From Geothrix paludis (lineage in GTDB: Bacteria > Acidobacteriota > Holophagae > Holophagales > Holophagaceae), in assembly GCF_022808815.1 (NCBI RefSeq), contig NZ_JAKZLC010000001.1, positions 310,001-374,000 of the forward strand: a DNA stretch of 64,000 bases, read 5' to 3'. This document shows positions 52,485 through 60,930 of this stretch, in pieces; the stretch's first letter is position 1, and each line of letters opens with the position of its first letter. The notes beneath the pieces were generated by a model. It saw only the letters and a list, made by a program, of their open reading frames with translations, was not told the DNA's origin and did no database searches. Both the position numbers and the translations under genes were made by a program.

Positions 52485-53978
52485 ATGCCCGTGACCAAGA
52501 TCCTGATTGCGAACCGCGGGGAAATTGCAGTTCGCGTGATCCGTACCTGCCGCGAGATGGGGATTCCCACGGTGGCCGTGTACTCCGAAGCCGACCGGGG
52601 CGCCCTGCACGTGCGCATGGCGGATGAGGCCTACTTCATCGGCCCGGCCGCGGCCCGGGAGAGCTACCTGGTGCTGGAGAAGATCCTGGACGTCTGCAAG
52701 CGCAGCGGCGCCGACGCGGTGCATCCGGGCTACGGCTTCCTGTCCGAGAACGCCGAGGCTGCCCGGGCCTTCGAGGCCGCCGGCATCACCTTCATCGGAC
52801 CCCGCCCTGAGTGCATCGTGAGCATGGGCTCCAAGACGGCCGCCCGCGAGGTGGCCATCGCCGCGGGCTGTCCCGTGGTGCCGGGCATCCAGGAGACCAT
52901 GGCGGACGAGGAACTGCTCGTCGCGGCGCAGAAGATCGGCTTCCCCGTGATGCTCAAGGCCGCCATGGGCGGCGGCGGAAAGGGCATGCGACTGGTCCAC
53001 AAGCCCGAGGAGTTCGCCAGCTCCCTGGCCCGGGCCCGGGGCGAGGCCCTGTCCAGCTTCGGCGACGATTCGGTCTACGTGGAGAAGGCCATCGTCCAGC
53101 CGCGCCACATCGAGATCCAGGTCTTTTCCGACAAACACGGCAACCATGTCTACCTGCACGAGCGCGAGTGTTCCGTGCAGCGCCGCCACCAGAAGGTCAT
53201 CGAGGAGGCGCCCAGCCCCCATGTGACACCGGAGATGCGCAAGGCCATGGGCGAGGCGGCCCTGAAGGTGGCCCGGGCCGTGAACTACGTCGGCGCCGGC
53301 ACCGTGGAGTTCCTGGCGGACGCCGACCGCAACTTCTACTTCCTGGAGATGAACACCCGCCTCCAGGTGGAGCATCCGGTCACGGAATGGATCACGGGCC
53401 TCGACCTGGTGAAGTGGCAGATCCTCGTGGCCCGGGGCGAGAAGCTGCCCATGACCCAGGAGGAGATCCCCCTCAACGGATGGGCCATCGAGTGCCGCGT
53501 CTACGCGGAGGATCCAGACAAGAACTTCATGCCCAGCCCCGGGAAGATCACCTTCCTGCGCACCCCCAGCGGGCGCAACGTGCGCGACGACGGGGGCGTG
53601 TACGAGGGTGCCGAGGTGCCCATGTTCTACGACCCCATGATCAGCAAGCTGAGCACCTGGGGGCCGACGCGCCTGGAGGCCATCGAGCGCATGCGGGCGG
53701 CCCTGGGCGAGTACCGCATCGGCGGCATCCGCCACAACATCGCCTTCCACGAGACCCTCATGGAGTACGAGCCGTTCCGGGAGGGCGCCCTGCACACCGG
53801 GATGCTCGACAAGCCCTTCTGGAAGCGGAAGGGGCAGGGGCCGGACCTGAAGTTCGCCGTGGCGGCCGCCCTGCTCCGGGAACTGGAAACCGAGCAACGA
53901 CGCGCCGCCCAGCCCGCCGCCTGCGCCGACGGGAAACCGGACGCCTGGAAGCATTGGGGCCGGTTCAACCGGTTGTAG
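52485..53978 (+). CDS. Biotin carboxylase subunit of an acyl-CoA carboxylase
   Basis: 497 residues. The ATP-grasp landmarks are ILIANRGEIAVRVIRTCREMG (in part), the glycine loop KAAMGGGGKGMRLV, ERECSVQRRHQKVIEEAPSP and EMNTRLQVEHPVTE, with the biotin-carboxylase C-terminal domain to about 450. The extra 50 residues resemble the linker of PccA-type alpha subunits. It carboxylates biotin on the carrier encoded 10 bases downstream. AccC of fatty-acid synthesis is the alternative, but the carrier is not AccB-like in length. No carboxyltransferase gene is nearby. Confidence 0.9.
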   Translation: MPVTKILIANRGEIAVRVIRTCREMGIPTVAVYSEADRGALHVRMADEAYFIGPAAARESYLVLEKILDVCKRSGADAVHPGYGFLSENAEAARAFEAAGITFIGPRPECIVSMGSKTAAREVAIAAGCPVVPGIQETMADEELLVAAQKIGFPVMLKAAMGGGGKGMRLVHKPEEFASSLARARGEALSSFGDDSVYVEKAIVQPRHIEIQVFSDKHGNHVYLHERECSVQRRHQKVIEEAPSPHVTPEMRKAMGEAALKVARAVNYVGAGTVEFLADADRNFYFLEMNTRLQVEHPVTEWITGLDLVKWQILVARGEKLPMTQEEIPLNGWAIECRVYAEDPDKNFMPSPGKITFLRTPSGRNVRDDGGVYEGAEVPMFYDPMISKLSTWGPTRLEAIERMRAALGEYRIGGIRHNIAFHETLMEYEPFREGALHTGMLDKPFWKRKGQGPDLKFAVAAALLRELETEQRRAAQPAACADGKPDAWKHWGRFNRL

Positions 53979-53988
53979 GGAGGATGAG

Positions 53989-54510
53989 ATGAAACGCACC
54001 CTTCACATCGGCAAGGACTCCCACGATGTGGAACTCCTCCACCAGGACGGCGGCACCACGCTGGTCTGGGAAGGCCAGAGCCACCCCATCGACATCATCG
54101 AGCTCGAGCCGGGCTGCTACTCGATCATCCTGGAAGGCCGCTCCGTGGAGGTCCGCCTGGACCATGCCAAAGCGCCGGACCCGGACACCCACGCCTACCG
54201 GGCCATGCTCTACGACGGGGCCTATGAGTTCGCGCTCGTGGATCCCCGGCGGGCCCTCCTGTCCGCCAGCGGCGGGGCCGGAGCCGCGGGCGGCCTGCTG
54301 GTGGCCCCCATGCCCGGCAAGATCGTGAAGCTTCTCGTGAACCCGGGCGACCTCGTCCAGGAAGGCCAGACCCTCCTCGTCATGGAAGCGATGAAAATGC
54401 AGAACGAGCTGAAGGCCAGCACAAGTGGGACCGTCGCGACCGTGCATGTCCAGGAGGGCGCCACCGTGGAAACGGGGGCGTCGCTCATCACCGTGGCGCC
54501 CGAGGGGTGA
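53989..54510 (+). CDS. Biotin carboxyl carrier protein
   Basis: 173 residues. The biotin site EAMKMQNEL lies in the C-terminal lipoyl-type domain (VAPMPGKIVKLLVNPGDLVQEGQ upstream). The N-terminal 95 residues resemble the BT (BC-CT interaction) domain region of PccA alpha subunits. This suggests that the fused alpha chain of propionyl-CoA-type carboxylases is divided here into two genes. An AGGATGAG ribosome region precedes ATG 53989. Confidence 0.9.
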   Translation: MKRTLHIGKDSHDVELLHQDGGTTLVWEGQSHPIDIIELEPGCYSIILEGRSVEVRLDHAKAPDPDTHAYRAMLYDGAYEFALVDPRRALLSASGGAGAAGGLLVAPMPGKIVKLLVNPGDLVQEGQTLLVMEAMKMQNELKASTSGTVATVHVQEGATVETGASLITVAPEG

Positions 54511-54568
54511 CAGAGGGCTCGCCCCATACAGGGTCATAACCGAGTGCAGGAGGCCGCCATGCCGGTCA

Positions 54569-54594
54569 TCACCCTGGAGCCTACCCCAGGGTGA
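54569..54594 (+). terminator. Hairpin after the biotin carrier gene
   Basis: TCACCCTGG pairs perfectly with CCAGGGTGA around an 8-base loop, 58 bases after the carrier stop. There is no T-run, so it is a weak or factor-dependent terminator candidate. Confidence 0.5.
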
Positions 54595-54684
54595 CAAGGG
54601 CGGTCGATTCGGCCTGCTTGCTTGAGCTTCAAGGCATATTTGGCCGACCAATTCGCTTGGGACAGGCGGCCTGAAACGGTTATT

Positions 54685-54700
54685 TCACATCGCGCTGTGA
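54685..54700. promoter_or_regulatory. Inverted repeat TCACA-N6-TGTGA upstream of the OmpA gene
   Basis: TCACA, six bases and TGTGA form a perfect inverted repeat. The arms are like a CRP-family half-site, but their orientation is opposite to the classical TGTGA-N6-TCACA. A dimeric regulator could bind; no regulator is named. Confidence 0.33.
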
Positions 54701-54728
54701 TGCAATTAATGACACTCGAAACCCTCGT

Positions 54729-54752
54729 AAAAAAGGATCTAGATTCTTTTTT
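54729..54752. promoter_or_regulatory. A/T-flanked palindrome in the OmpA leader
   Basis: Six A, GGATC, TA, GATTC-type centre and six T form a 24-base palindrome with a single G-T mismatch, which pairs in RNA. The T-run at the end gives it terminator character on the + strand, and the A-run on the other strand. It could also act as an UP element. Confidence 0.45.
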
Positions 54753-54820
54753 TGTTGATGTAAAGGAAACTTCGAGACTAGGTTTATGGCGTGATGCGAA
54801 TCACCATTAGCGGAGGTAGC

Positions 54821-55927
54821 ATGAAAAAAACGCTCCTTTTCTTGCTGGCTGGAACGGCGATCACCCTCAGCGCCCAGCAGGGCCAGGCTTGGGTGATGGG
54901 ACACCTGGGCCAGACGGTGTTCGATAAAGACAAGAACTTTGGGACTCCCTTCGACCTGAAGGATCAGCTCCACTACGGTCTCGGCGTGGGCCACTGGTAC
55001 ACCGACCGCTGGGGCCTCGACCTGCGGGCCATCCACCAGGACCTGAAGGCCGACAAGATCCCTGGCGCGCCCACGGGCAATGAGACCCACCTGCTGCTCT
55101 CGGGGCTGTTCAACTTCCGGCCGGGCGCCGACAACTGGTACCCCTACCTGGCGGCCGGCCTGGGTGGTACGAACGTGGACAAGAACTATTCCCCCAGCGG
55201 GAAGGAGACCACCCGCTTCAACTTCCACGGCGGCCTGGGCGTGATGGGCCGGTTGGCGGACAACTTCATGCTGGACCTGAGTGCCAAGGCGGTGAGCGTG
55301 GAACTCCCCAAGTCCCGGATGGAGTACCTCGCGACCCTGGGCCTCGGCTACACCTGGGGCGGCGGCAAGAAGGCCGCGCCCGCTCCGCCGCCGCCTCCCC
55401 CGCCGCCGGCTCCCGAGCCGAAGCCTGAGCCCAAGCCTGAACCCGTGGCTCCTCCGCCGCCTCCCCCGGCCCCCGAGCCGCCCAAGGAAGTGGCCAAGCC
55501 CGTGCCGCCTCCGCCGGCCAAGATCGTCCTCGACGAGGCCGTGTTGCACTTCGCCAACGGCAAGGCCGATCTGGGCCCTGACGCCACCGCCGCCATCCGC
55601 AAGGTGGCCGACGGCCTGAAGGCCTATCCGGGCGACTACAGCCTGGAAGTCAGCGGACACACCTCCTCCACCGGCAGCAAGGCCGTGAACAAGGCCCTGG
55701 CCAAGCGCCGGGCCGACGCCGTGGCCAAGGTCCTGGTGGATTCCGGCATCCCCGCCGCCAAGGTCACCACCGTGGGCGTGGGCCCCGACAAGCCCATCGC
55801 CGACAACAAGACCAAGGAAGGCCAGGCCAAGAACCGCCGCGTCGAGATCGACGTGAAGGTGAAGGACGCCAAGGCCGAGGTTCGCAAGATCAGCACTGAG
55901 ACTGTGGACGTAGCCCCTAAGAAGTAG
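54821..55927 (+). CDS. OmpA-family outer-membrane protein with proline-rich linker
   Basis: 368 residues. The signal peptide is at 1-19 (LLFLLAGTAITLSAQ). An 8-strand barrel domain covers about 20-187, with LHYGLGVGHWYTDRWGLDLR and a YLATLGLGYTWGGG end. A proline-rich linker (about 188-228) with runs such as PPPPPPPPAPEPKPEPKP follows. The C-terminal OmpA domain (230-355) has LHFANGKADLGPDA and VSGHTSSTGSKAVN, and the NRRVEIDV motif; it binds peptidoglycan. The protein ties the outer membrane to the cell wall. CGGAGG precedes ATG 54821. A strong terminator follows. Confidence 0.93.
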   Translation: MKKTLLFLLAGTAITLSAQQGQAWVMGHLGQTVFDKDKNFGTPFDLKDQLHYGLGVGHWYTDRWGLDLRAIHQDLKADKIPGAPTGNETHLLLSGLFNFRPGADNWYPYLAAGLGGTNVDKNYSPSGKETTRFNFHGGLGVMGRLADNFMLDLSAKAVSVELPKSRMEYLATLGLGYTWGGGKKAAPAPPPPPPPPAPEPKPEPKPEPVAPPPPPPAPEPPKEVAKPVPPPPAKIVLDEAVLHFANGKADLGPDATAAIRKVADGLKAYPGDYSLEVSGHTSSTGSKAVNKALAKRRADAVAKVLVDSGIPAAKVTTVGVGPDKPIADNKTKEGQAKNRRVEIDVKVKDAKAEVRKISTETVDVAPKK

Positions 55928-55935
55928 CCACGGAA

Positions 55936-55970
55936 GGGCGGGGGCCTTGGGGTCCCCGCCCCCTTTTTGT
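55936..55970 (+). terminator. Intrinsic terminator after the OmpA gene
   Basis: GGGCGGGG and CCCCGCCC form a strong 8-bp stem around a 10-base loop, followed by CC and TTTTTGT. It lies 9 bases after the OmpA stop. Confidence 0.88.
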
Positions 55971-55984
55971 CTTGGAGGAACGCG

Positions 55985-56374
55985 ATGTCCCTGAAAGACG
56001 AATTCAAGGCCTTCATCATGAAGGGGAACGTGGTCGACCTGGCCATCGCTGTGGTCGTGGGCGGTGCCTTCGGCAAGATCGTCACCGCCTTCGTGGACGG
56101 GTTGGTCATGCCCCTGGTGAGCTATGTGCTGCCCGCCAACATCAAATGGGAAGAGTGGGTCCTCGGCAAGTTCCGCATCGGCGCCGTGCTGGGCGCCACC
56201 ATCAACTTCCTGATCATCGCCCTGGTGGTCTTCCTAGTCCTGGTCAAGTTCCTGGGCAAGTTCATGAAGAAAGAGGAGGCGCCGGCCGCCCCCACCACCA
56301 AGGAATGCCCGGCCTGCCTGGAGCAGGTGCCCCTCAAGGCCACCCGCTGCAAGCACTGCACCAGCCAGCTCTGA
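55985..56374 (+). CDS. mscL: Large-conductance mechanosensitive channel with C-terminal zinc ribbon
   Basis: 129 residues. The N-terminus [30 protein letters not shown] (in part) is the MscL gate helix TM1; TM2 is at 62-83 ([20 protein letters not shown]). The C-terminal end reads [18 protein letters not shown], a four-cysteine zinc-ribbon-like module in the cytosolic tail. The channel releases solutes on hypo-osmotic shock. ATG 55985 has TTGGAGGA upstream. Terminators lie on both sides, so it is a single-gene unit. Confidence 0.94.
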   Translation: MSLKDEFKAFIMKGNVVDLAIAVVVGGAFGKIVTAFVDGLVMPLVSYVLPANIKWEEWVLGKFRIGAVLGATINFLIIALVVFLVLVKFLGKFMKKEEAPAAPTTKECPACLEQVPLKATRCKHCTSQL

Positions 56375-56395
56375 CCGATCGCCACCCAGCCAGCC

Positions 56396-56425
56396 AAAGG
56401 GCCCGGTTTCCGGGCCCTTTCCCTT
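56396..56425 (+). terminator. Intrinsic terminator after mscL
   Basis: AAAGGGCCCGG and CCGGGCCCTTT form a perfect 11-bp stem with a TTT loop, followed by CCCTT. It is 22 bases after the mscL stop. Confidence 0.85.
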
Positions 56426-56467
56426 GTAACCGCAGGGGTTCCCGTGGTGAACTGGGAGTTCAACCTC

Positions 56468-56489
56468 AGGGGCGCTCGGGTGCGCCCCT
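56468..56489 (+). other. Leader hairpin of ileS
   Basis: AGGGGCGC and GCGCCCCT form an 8-bp stem in the ileS leader, 20 bases before the start. A smaller TGAACT/AGTTCA hairpin lies at 56448-56462. I see no T-box conserved element, so a tRNA-sensing riboswitch is not supported. Confidence 0.4.
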
Positions 56490-56508
56490 CCGACGCACGA
56501 GGGCGCCG

Positions 56509-59301
56509 ATGAGCGAGCAGGCTCCGGTAAAAAAGTACTCGGTCTTCCTTCCCAAGACCGATTTTCCGATGAAGGCGGACCTGCCGCAGCGCGAGCCGAA
56601 GCGCCTGGAGCGCTGGAAGGCCGAGGGCCTGTACGCCCGCATCGAGGCCAAGCGCAAGGCCGACAACGCGGCCGGGAAGGGCAGGGGACGCGAGATCCTT
56701 CACGATGGCCCGCCCTACGCCAACGGCGCCATCCACATGGGCCACGCCCTGAACAAGATCCTCAAGGACGTAGTGGTGAAGTCCCGCTGGATGGAGGGCT
56801 ACGAGTCGCCCTACGTGCCCGGCTGGGATTGCCACGGCCTGCCCATCGAGCACGCGGTCGAGAAGGACCTGGGCCCCAAGCGCCGCGAGCTGAGCCGCGC
56901 CGAGTTCCTCCAGAAGTGCCGCGCCTACGCCCAGAAGTGGATCGACACCCAGCGCACGGCTTTCCAGCGCCTGGGCGTGCTGGGCGCCTGGGAACAGCCC
57001 TACGTGACCATGGATCCCCGCTACGAGGCGGAGACGGTGCGCCACCTGGCCAAGCTCTTCGAGAGCGGCTCCGTCACCCGCAAGCTCAAGGTCGTCCACT
57101 GGAGCTACGGCGCGCGCACGGCGCTGGCCGAGGCCGAAGTCGAGTACGCGGACAAGACCAGCCCCGCCATCACCGTGGCCTTCCCCGTGACGGACGCCGC
57201 GGCGAAGCACATGGAGCTGCCCACTCCGCTCTTCCTACCCATCTGGACCACCACGCCCTGGACCCTGCCCAGCAACCTCGCGGTGGCCATGCACCCGGAT
57301 CTTGAGTACGCCGTGGTCCGCGCCGATGGCCGCCACTACATCGTGGCGGTGACCCTGCGCGAGGACTTCGCCAAGAAGCTCGGGATGCCGCTGCACACGG
57401 TGGAGATCCGCAAGGGGAAGGAATTCCAGACCCTGGTGGCGCGCCATCCCTGGATCGACCGGGACAGTCCAGTCCTGTTGGGCGACCACGTCACGGCGGA
57501 CACCGGGACGGGCCTGGTGCACACGGCGCCGGATCATGGCGTGGACGACTTCAACCTGGCCCATCACCTGGGCCTGCTCCAGCTCGTGGGTCCCGATGGC
57601 AAGTTCCTGCCGGCCGTGAATGATCCCGAGCTGGAAGGGAAGAACATCTTCGACTGCAACCCCCTGGTGGTGGAGAAGCTCCGCCGCATCGGGGCGCTGA
57701 TCCACGAAGAGACGCTGACCCACAGCTACCCGCACTGCTGGCGCACCCGGACGCCCATCCTCTTCCGCGCCACCGAGCAGTGGTTCATCACCATGGACTC
57801 CGAGCTCAACGGGAAGGGCCGCAGCCTGCGGGAACTGGGCCTCGAAGGCGTCGAGCAGACCCAGTGGGTGCCCGCCCAGGGCCAGAACCGCATCTACGCC
57901 ATGATCTCCGGCCGTCCCGACTGGTGCATCAGCCGGCAGCGCGCCTGGGGCACGCCCATCACGGTCCTGCGCTGCGAGGCCTGCGGCGAGCCGCTGGTGG
58001 CCGACAGCATCTTCGAGGCCGCCGCCGCTGCCATCGAACAGGGCGGCATCGAGGCCTGGGCCAACCTGCCCGTGGAAGGGCTCGTGCCTGCGGGAAGCAC
58101 CTGCAAGTGCGGATCCACGGCCTTCCAGAAAGAAACGGACATCCTGGATGTCTGGATCGATTCCGGCGTCAGCGCCTCGGTGGTGTGCGAGTCCCATCCG
58201 GAGCTGAACCGCGCCGACTACGGGGACTTCATCTACCTCGAGGGCTCGGACCAGCACCGGGGCTGGTTCCACAGCTCGCTCCTCTTCAACCTCGCCGCCA
58301 CGGGCACCAAGCCCTACAAGCAGGTGGTCACCCACGGCTTCGTGCTGGACGGCAAGGGCCAGAAGATGTCCAAGAGCCTGGGCAACGTCATCACGCCCGA
58401 GGAGATCCTCAAGACCCTGGGCGCCGACATCCTGCGCTGGTGGGCCGCCAGCAGCGACTACAGCGAGGACATCCGCATCTCCAAGGAGATCCTCGACCGC
58501 AGCGCAGATGCCTACCGCAAGACCCGCAACACCCTGCGCTTCCTCCTGGGCGCGCTGGCGGACTTCGATCCCGCCCGCGACGCGGTGCCGGACGCGGAGC
58601 TGGCGCCTCTGGACCGCTGGGTGCTGGCCGCCTTTGGCCGCATGGCCAGGGAGGTCCGCGACGCCTACACCCGCTTCGAGTTCCATCGCGCCACCCAGGC
58701 CCTGCTGGGGTTCTGCCAGCTGGAGCTGTCGGGCCGCTACTTCGAGATCATCAAGGACCGCCTCTACTGCGACGCGCTGGATTCCCCCCGCCGCCGCAGC
58801 TGCCGCCAGGCCTGCTGGGTGCTGGCCAAGGGGCTCAGCAGCCTGCTGGCCCCGGTCATGAGCTACACCGCCGACGAAGCCTGGGAGCAGATCCCCGGGT
58901 GCGAAGGCAGCGTGCACGAGCAGCGGTTCCCCGAGATCGACGGCTGCGCCGCTGATCCCAAGTGGGAGAAGCTCTGGGTCGTGCGGGAGGCCGTGCAGGC
59001 CGCCATGGAACCCCACCGCGCCGCCAAGACCGTGGGCACCAGCCTGGATGCGGCCGTGGAGATCACCCTGGGCGGCCAGGCGGACTGGGACCTCCTGGAG
59101 GGCCTCGGCGAGCCGCTCGACGACCTCCTCGTCGTGTCTTCCCTCACCCGGATCGCCGATGCGAGCGCCGCCGCCCCGCTCGTCACGGTCACCCCGCATG
59201 ACGGCGAGAAGTGCCCCCGCTGCTGGAACCGCAAGGGCGGCCATGGCAAGGGCGAGGATTCGGCCCTCTGCGCGCGCTGCGCCACTGTGGTGGGGGCCTG
59301 A
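56509..59301 (+). CDS. ileS: Isoleucyl-tRNA synthetase
   Basis: 930 residues. The class I HIGH motif is present as GPPYANGAIHMGHALNK near residue 66, the KMSKS motif as GQKMSKSLGN near 625. The CP1 editing domain lies between, with WTTTPWTLPSN and DTGTGLVHTAPDHG. The C-terminal end has a CPRCW...CARC zinc-binding set (about 904-927). This is the bacterial type 1 IleRS. lspA follows with TGATG overlap, an arrangement found in many bacteria. Confidence 0.97.
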   Translation: MSEQAPVKKYSVFLPKTDFPMKADLPQREPKRLERWKAEGLYARIEAKRKADNAAGKGRGREILHDGPPYANGAIHMGHALNKILKDVVVKSRWMEGYESPYVPGWDCHGLPIEHAVEKDLGPKRRELSRAEFLQKCRAYAQKWIDTQRTAFQRLGVLGAWEQPYVTMDPRYEAETVRHLAKLFESGSVTRKLKVVHWSYGARTALAEAEVEYADKTSPAITVAFPVTDAAAKHMELPTPLFLPIWTTTPWTLPSNLAVAMHPDLEYAVVRADGRHYIVAVTLREDFAKKLGMPLHTVEIRKGKEFQTLVARHPWIDRDSPVLLGDHVTADTGTGLVHTAPDHGVDDFNLAHHLGLLQLVGPDGKFLPAVNDPELEGKNIFDCNPLVVEKLRRIGALIHEETLTHSYPHCWRTRTPILFRATEQWFITMDSELNGKGRSLRELGLEGVEQTQWVPAQGQNRIYAMISGRPDWCISRQRAWGTPITVLRCEACGEPLVADSIFEAAAAAIEQGGIEAWANLPVEGLVPAGSTCKCGSTAFQKETDILDVWIDSGVSASVVCESHPELNRADYGDFIYLEGSDQHRGWFHSSLLFNLAATGTKPYKQVVTHGFVLDGKGQKMSKSLGNVITPEEILKTLGADILRWWAASSDYSEDIRISKEILDRSADAYRKTRNTLRFLLGALADFDPARDAVPDAELAPLDRWVLAAFGRMAREVRDAYTRFEFHRATQALLGFCQLELSGRYFEIIKDRLYCDALDSPRRRSCRQACWVLAKGLSSLLAPVMSYTADEAWEQIPGCEGSVHEQRFPEIDGCAADPKWEKLWVVREAVQAAMEPHRAAKTVGTSLDAAVEITLGGQADWDLLEGLGEPLDDLLVVSSLTRIADASAAAPLVTVTPHDGEKCPRCWNRKGGHGKGEDSALCARCATVVGA

Positions 59302-59792
59302 TGCGCCGCCTGCTCTGGCTGCTGCTTCCCGCTTCGGTTCTCGCCGCGGACCTGGGTTCCAAGGCCTGGATCCTGGGCCTTCTGAAAGAAGGCGAGTCCC
59401 TGCCGGTCATCAAGGGATTCTTCTACCTGACCCTGGGGTTCAATCGCGGCGCCATCTTCGGCAGCCTGACTTGGATGCCGGAGCCCGTCCGGTTCGCGGT
59501 GTTCGGCCTCGCGGGCGTGGCGGCCCTGGCTTATTTCGGCAAGCACTTCCTGGCGGAGGCGACGTCCACCTGGGATCGCGTGGCCCTGGGCTTCATCCTC
59601 GGCGGCGCTCTGGGAAATGGCATCGACCGGCTCGTGAGGGGCGCGGTGGTGGACTTCCTCGACTTCATATTCGGTACTTGGCACTACTGGACCTTCAACG
59701 TGGCCGACAGCTTCATCCTCGTGGGGGCTGTCCTCTACGGGGTGCGGATGCTGATGGCGCCGAAAGCGGTGGATCCCCAGGCGAACGGATAA
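59301..59792 (+). CDS. lspA: Lipoprotein signal peptidase (signal peptidase II)
   Basis: 163 residues with four transmembrane segments. The catalytic aspartates lie in GNGIDRL and FNVADSFI. The N-terminal conserved region AADLGSKAW is present. It cleaves prolipoproteins after lipid attachment at the lipobox cysteine. The start overlaps the ileS stop. The lipoproteins in this window (20321, 48574, 52007) are its likely substrates. Confidence 0.95.
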   Translation: MRRLLWLLLPASVLAADLGSKAWILGLLKEGESLPVIKGFFYLTLGFNRGAIFGSLTWMPEPVRFAVFGLAGVAALAYFGKHFLAEATSTWDRVALGFILGGALGNGIDRLVRGAVVDFLDFIFGTWHYWTFNVADSFILVGAVLYGVRMLMAPKAVDPQANG

Positions 59793-59797
59793 AGGAT

Positions 59798-59880
59798 CTC
59801 CACGAAGGGCACGAAGGAAAGACAAGAACACGAATGGAAGCTCTTCGTGTGCAGGTTTTCTCTTCGTGCCCTTCATGGAG
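59798..59880. repeat. Intergenic inverted repeat built of CACGAAGG units
   Basis: The left arm CTCCACGAAGGGCACGAAGG pairs with the right arm ending CGTGCCCTTCATGGAG, nearly perfectly. Inner parts (ACACGAA and TTCGTGT) continue the symmetry. CTTTTTCTTT follows, so in RNA it could end the lspA message. It lies between lspA and the convergent DUF1028 gene. Confidence 0.85.
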
Positions 59881-59898
59881 GCCTTTTTCTTTAAGGAC

Positions 59899-60870
59899 CT
59901 ATTGAGCCTCGATGGCCTTCAGCAGGGCCGGGTCCTTGGGCAGCTGGTCCACCTCGGCGAGGCGCGGCACGAGGCGCTTCCAGAAGGGCTCGGCGGCGAA
60001 GACCTGCTTGAAGATGGGGAGGGCCTCCTCGCGCTTGCCGCTGGAGGCCAGGGCCACGGCCTGCCAGAAGGGCATCTCCCACACGCCGGGGGCCAGCTTC
60101 GCCGCAGCGGCGTAGGCGGCCTTGGCCTCGGGCCACTTGGCGGCAGTGACGTAGCCGTCGCCCTCGTCCATGAGGCGGTAGGCCCGGCGCAGCTGGATGA
60201 GGCGTCCCAGTTCCTTCAGGGGATCTGGATTGTCCTCCACGCGCAGGTCGAAGAGGCGGTCGTTCCAGGGCTGGCCCGAAGCCTTGCCCTTCACGACGAG
60301 GATGGCGGCGCTCTGCTGGCCGCGGATGTCGCCGCCCTCGGCCTGGGCTGCGCGGAGGGCCGCCAGCAGGCGATCTGCGAGGTCGCCCTGGGCGGTGCGG
60401 AAGGCCTTGGCCATGGCCGGCCAGACCGTGGCCCTGTCCATGAGGTTGGCCTCCACGGTGAAGCCCTCACCCACCTCGTGGCCTGCGGCCTGGATGCACT
60501 TGGAACCTGTGTGCGCGGCGGTGCGGCCCTGGGCATCCACCATGGCCACTTGGCGCACCTCGCGATCCGGATCCGCTGCCAGCAGGGCCTTCAGGGCCTC
60601 CGGCGCGGGCTTGCCGGCCTTCATGAGGGCCAGGCCCAGGGCGCCGTAGGTGGGATCAGTGAAGCTCTGCGTGGCCACCGCTCCCACGCCGGCCTCCGCC
60701 CAGGGCACGGACGACCCGACGGAGAACCAGTGGCTCTGGACGGCCACGCCCAGGTCTCCCGTGGCCGCGTCCCGCGCCACGATGGAGTAGGTGTGCACCG
60801 GGCGGCGGGGAACCTCGCCCGCGTGGGCGGGGAGCGCGAGCGACAGGAGGGCGACGGCGAACAGACGCAT
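59899..60870 (-). CDS. Exported DUF1028-family protein with a repeat tail
   Basis: 323 residues. The signal peptide is MRLFAVALLSLALPAHA. The DUF1028 domain covers about 25-220: HTYSIVARDAATGDLGVAVQSHWF, AVATQSFTDPTYG, QGRTAAHTGSKC and ANLMDRATVW. The family resembles N-terminal-nucleophile hydrolases, but activity is not established. The last 90 residues look like a TPR pair (YRLMDEGDGYVTAAKWPEAKAAYAAAAKL in part). It converges on lspA across the inverted repeat. Confidence 0.87.
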   Translation of the reverse strand: MRLFAVALLSLALPAHAGEVPRRPVHTYSIVARDAATGDLGVAVQSHWFSVGSSVPWAEAGVGAVATQSFTDPTYGALGLALMKAGKPAPEALKALLAADPDREVRQVAMVDAQGRTAAHTGSKCIQAAGHEVGEGFTVEANLMDRATVWPAMAKAFRTAQGDLADRLLAALRAAQAEGGDIRGQQSAAILVVKGKASGQPWNDRLFDLRVEDNPDPLKELGRLIQLRRAYRLMDEGDGYVTAAKWPEAKAAYAAAAKLAPGVWEMPFWQAVALASSGKREEALPIFKQVFAAEPFWKRLVPRLAEVDQLPKDPALLKAIEAQ

Positions 60871-60930
60871 GGGAACTCCGGTGGGATGGGGACGCCCACC
60901 ATCCTACCCCGTCACTGGTACGATGGTTCC

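Larger units (their letters stand above)
54511..54820. other. 310-base intergenic region before the OmpA gene
   Basis: No convincing gene is present. The first part holds a hairpin (54569-54594). The second part is much more AT-rich than its surroundings and holds an inverted repeat (54685-54700) and an A/T-flanked palindrome (54729-54752). TTGATG at 54755 with TAGGTT 18 bases on is a weak promoter candidate for the OmpA gene. A 62-codon frame at 54622 lacks a ribosome site and known similarity, so I left it out. Confidence 0.6.

Noticed and set aside
54685-54700. Classical CRP site
   Set aside because: The half-sites are in the reversed order (TCACA first), so a standard CRP site is not supported; it is listed only as an inverted repeat.
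54622-54810. 62-codon frame upstream of the OmpA gene
   Set aside because: No ribosome site, no known similarity, and it crosses the symmetric elements of an AT-rich regulatory stretch.
56426-56508. T-box riboswitch before ileS
   Set aside because: Hairpins are present, but the conserved T-box sequence (AGGGTGG-type) and antiterminator arrangement are absent, and the leader is too short.
57235-59244. Long open frame on the minus strand opposite ileS
   Set aside because: Antisense to ileS with no recognisable motif; a high-GC shadow.
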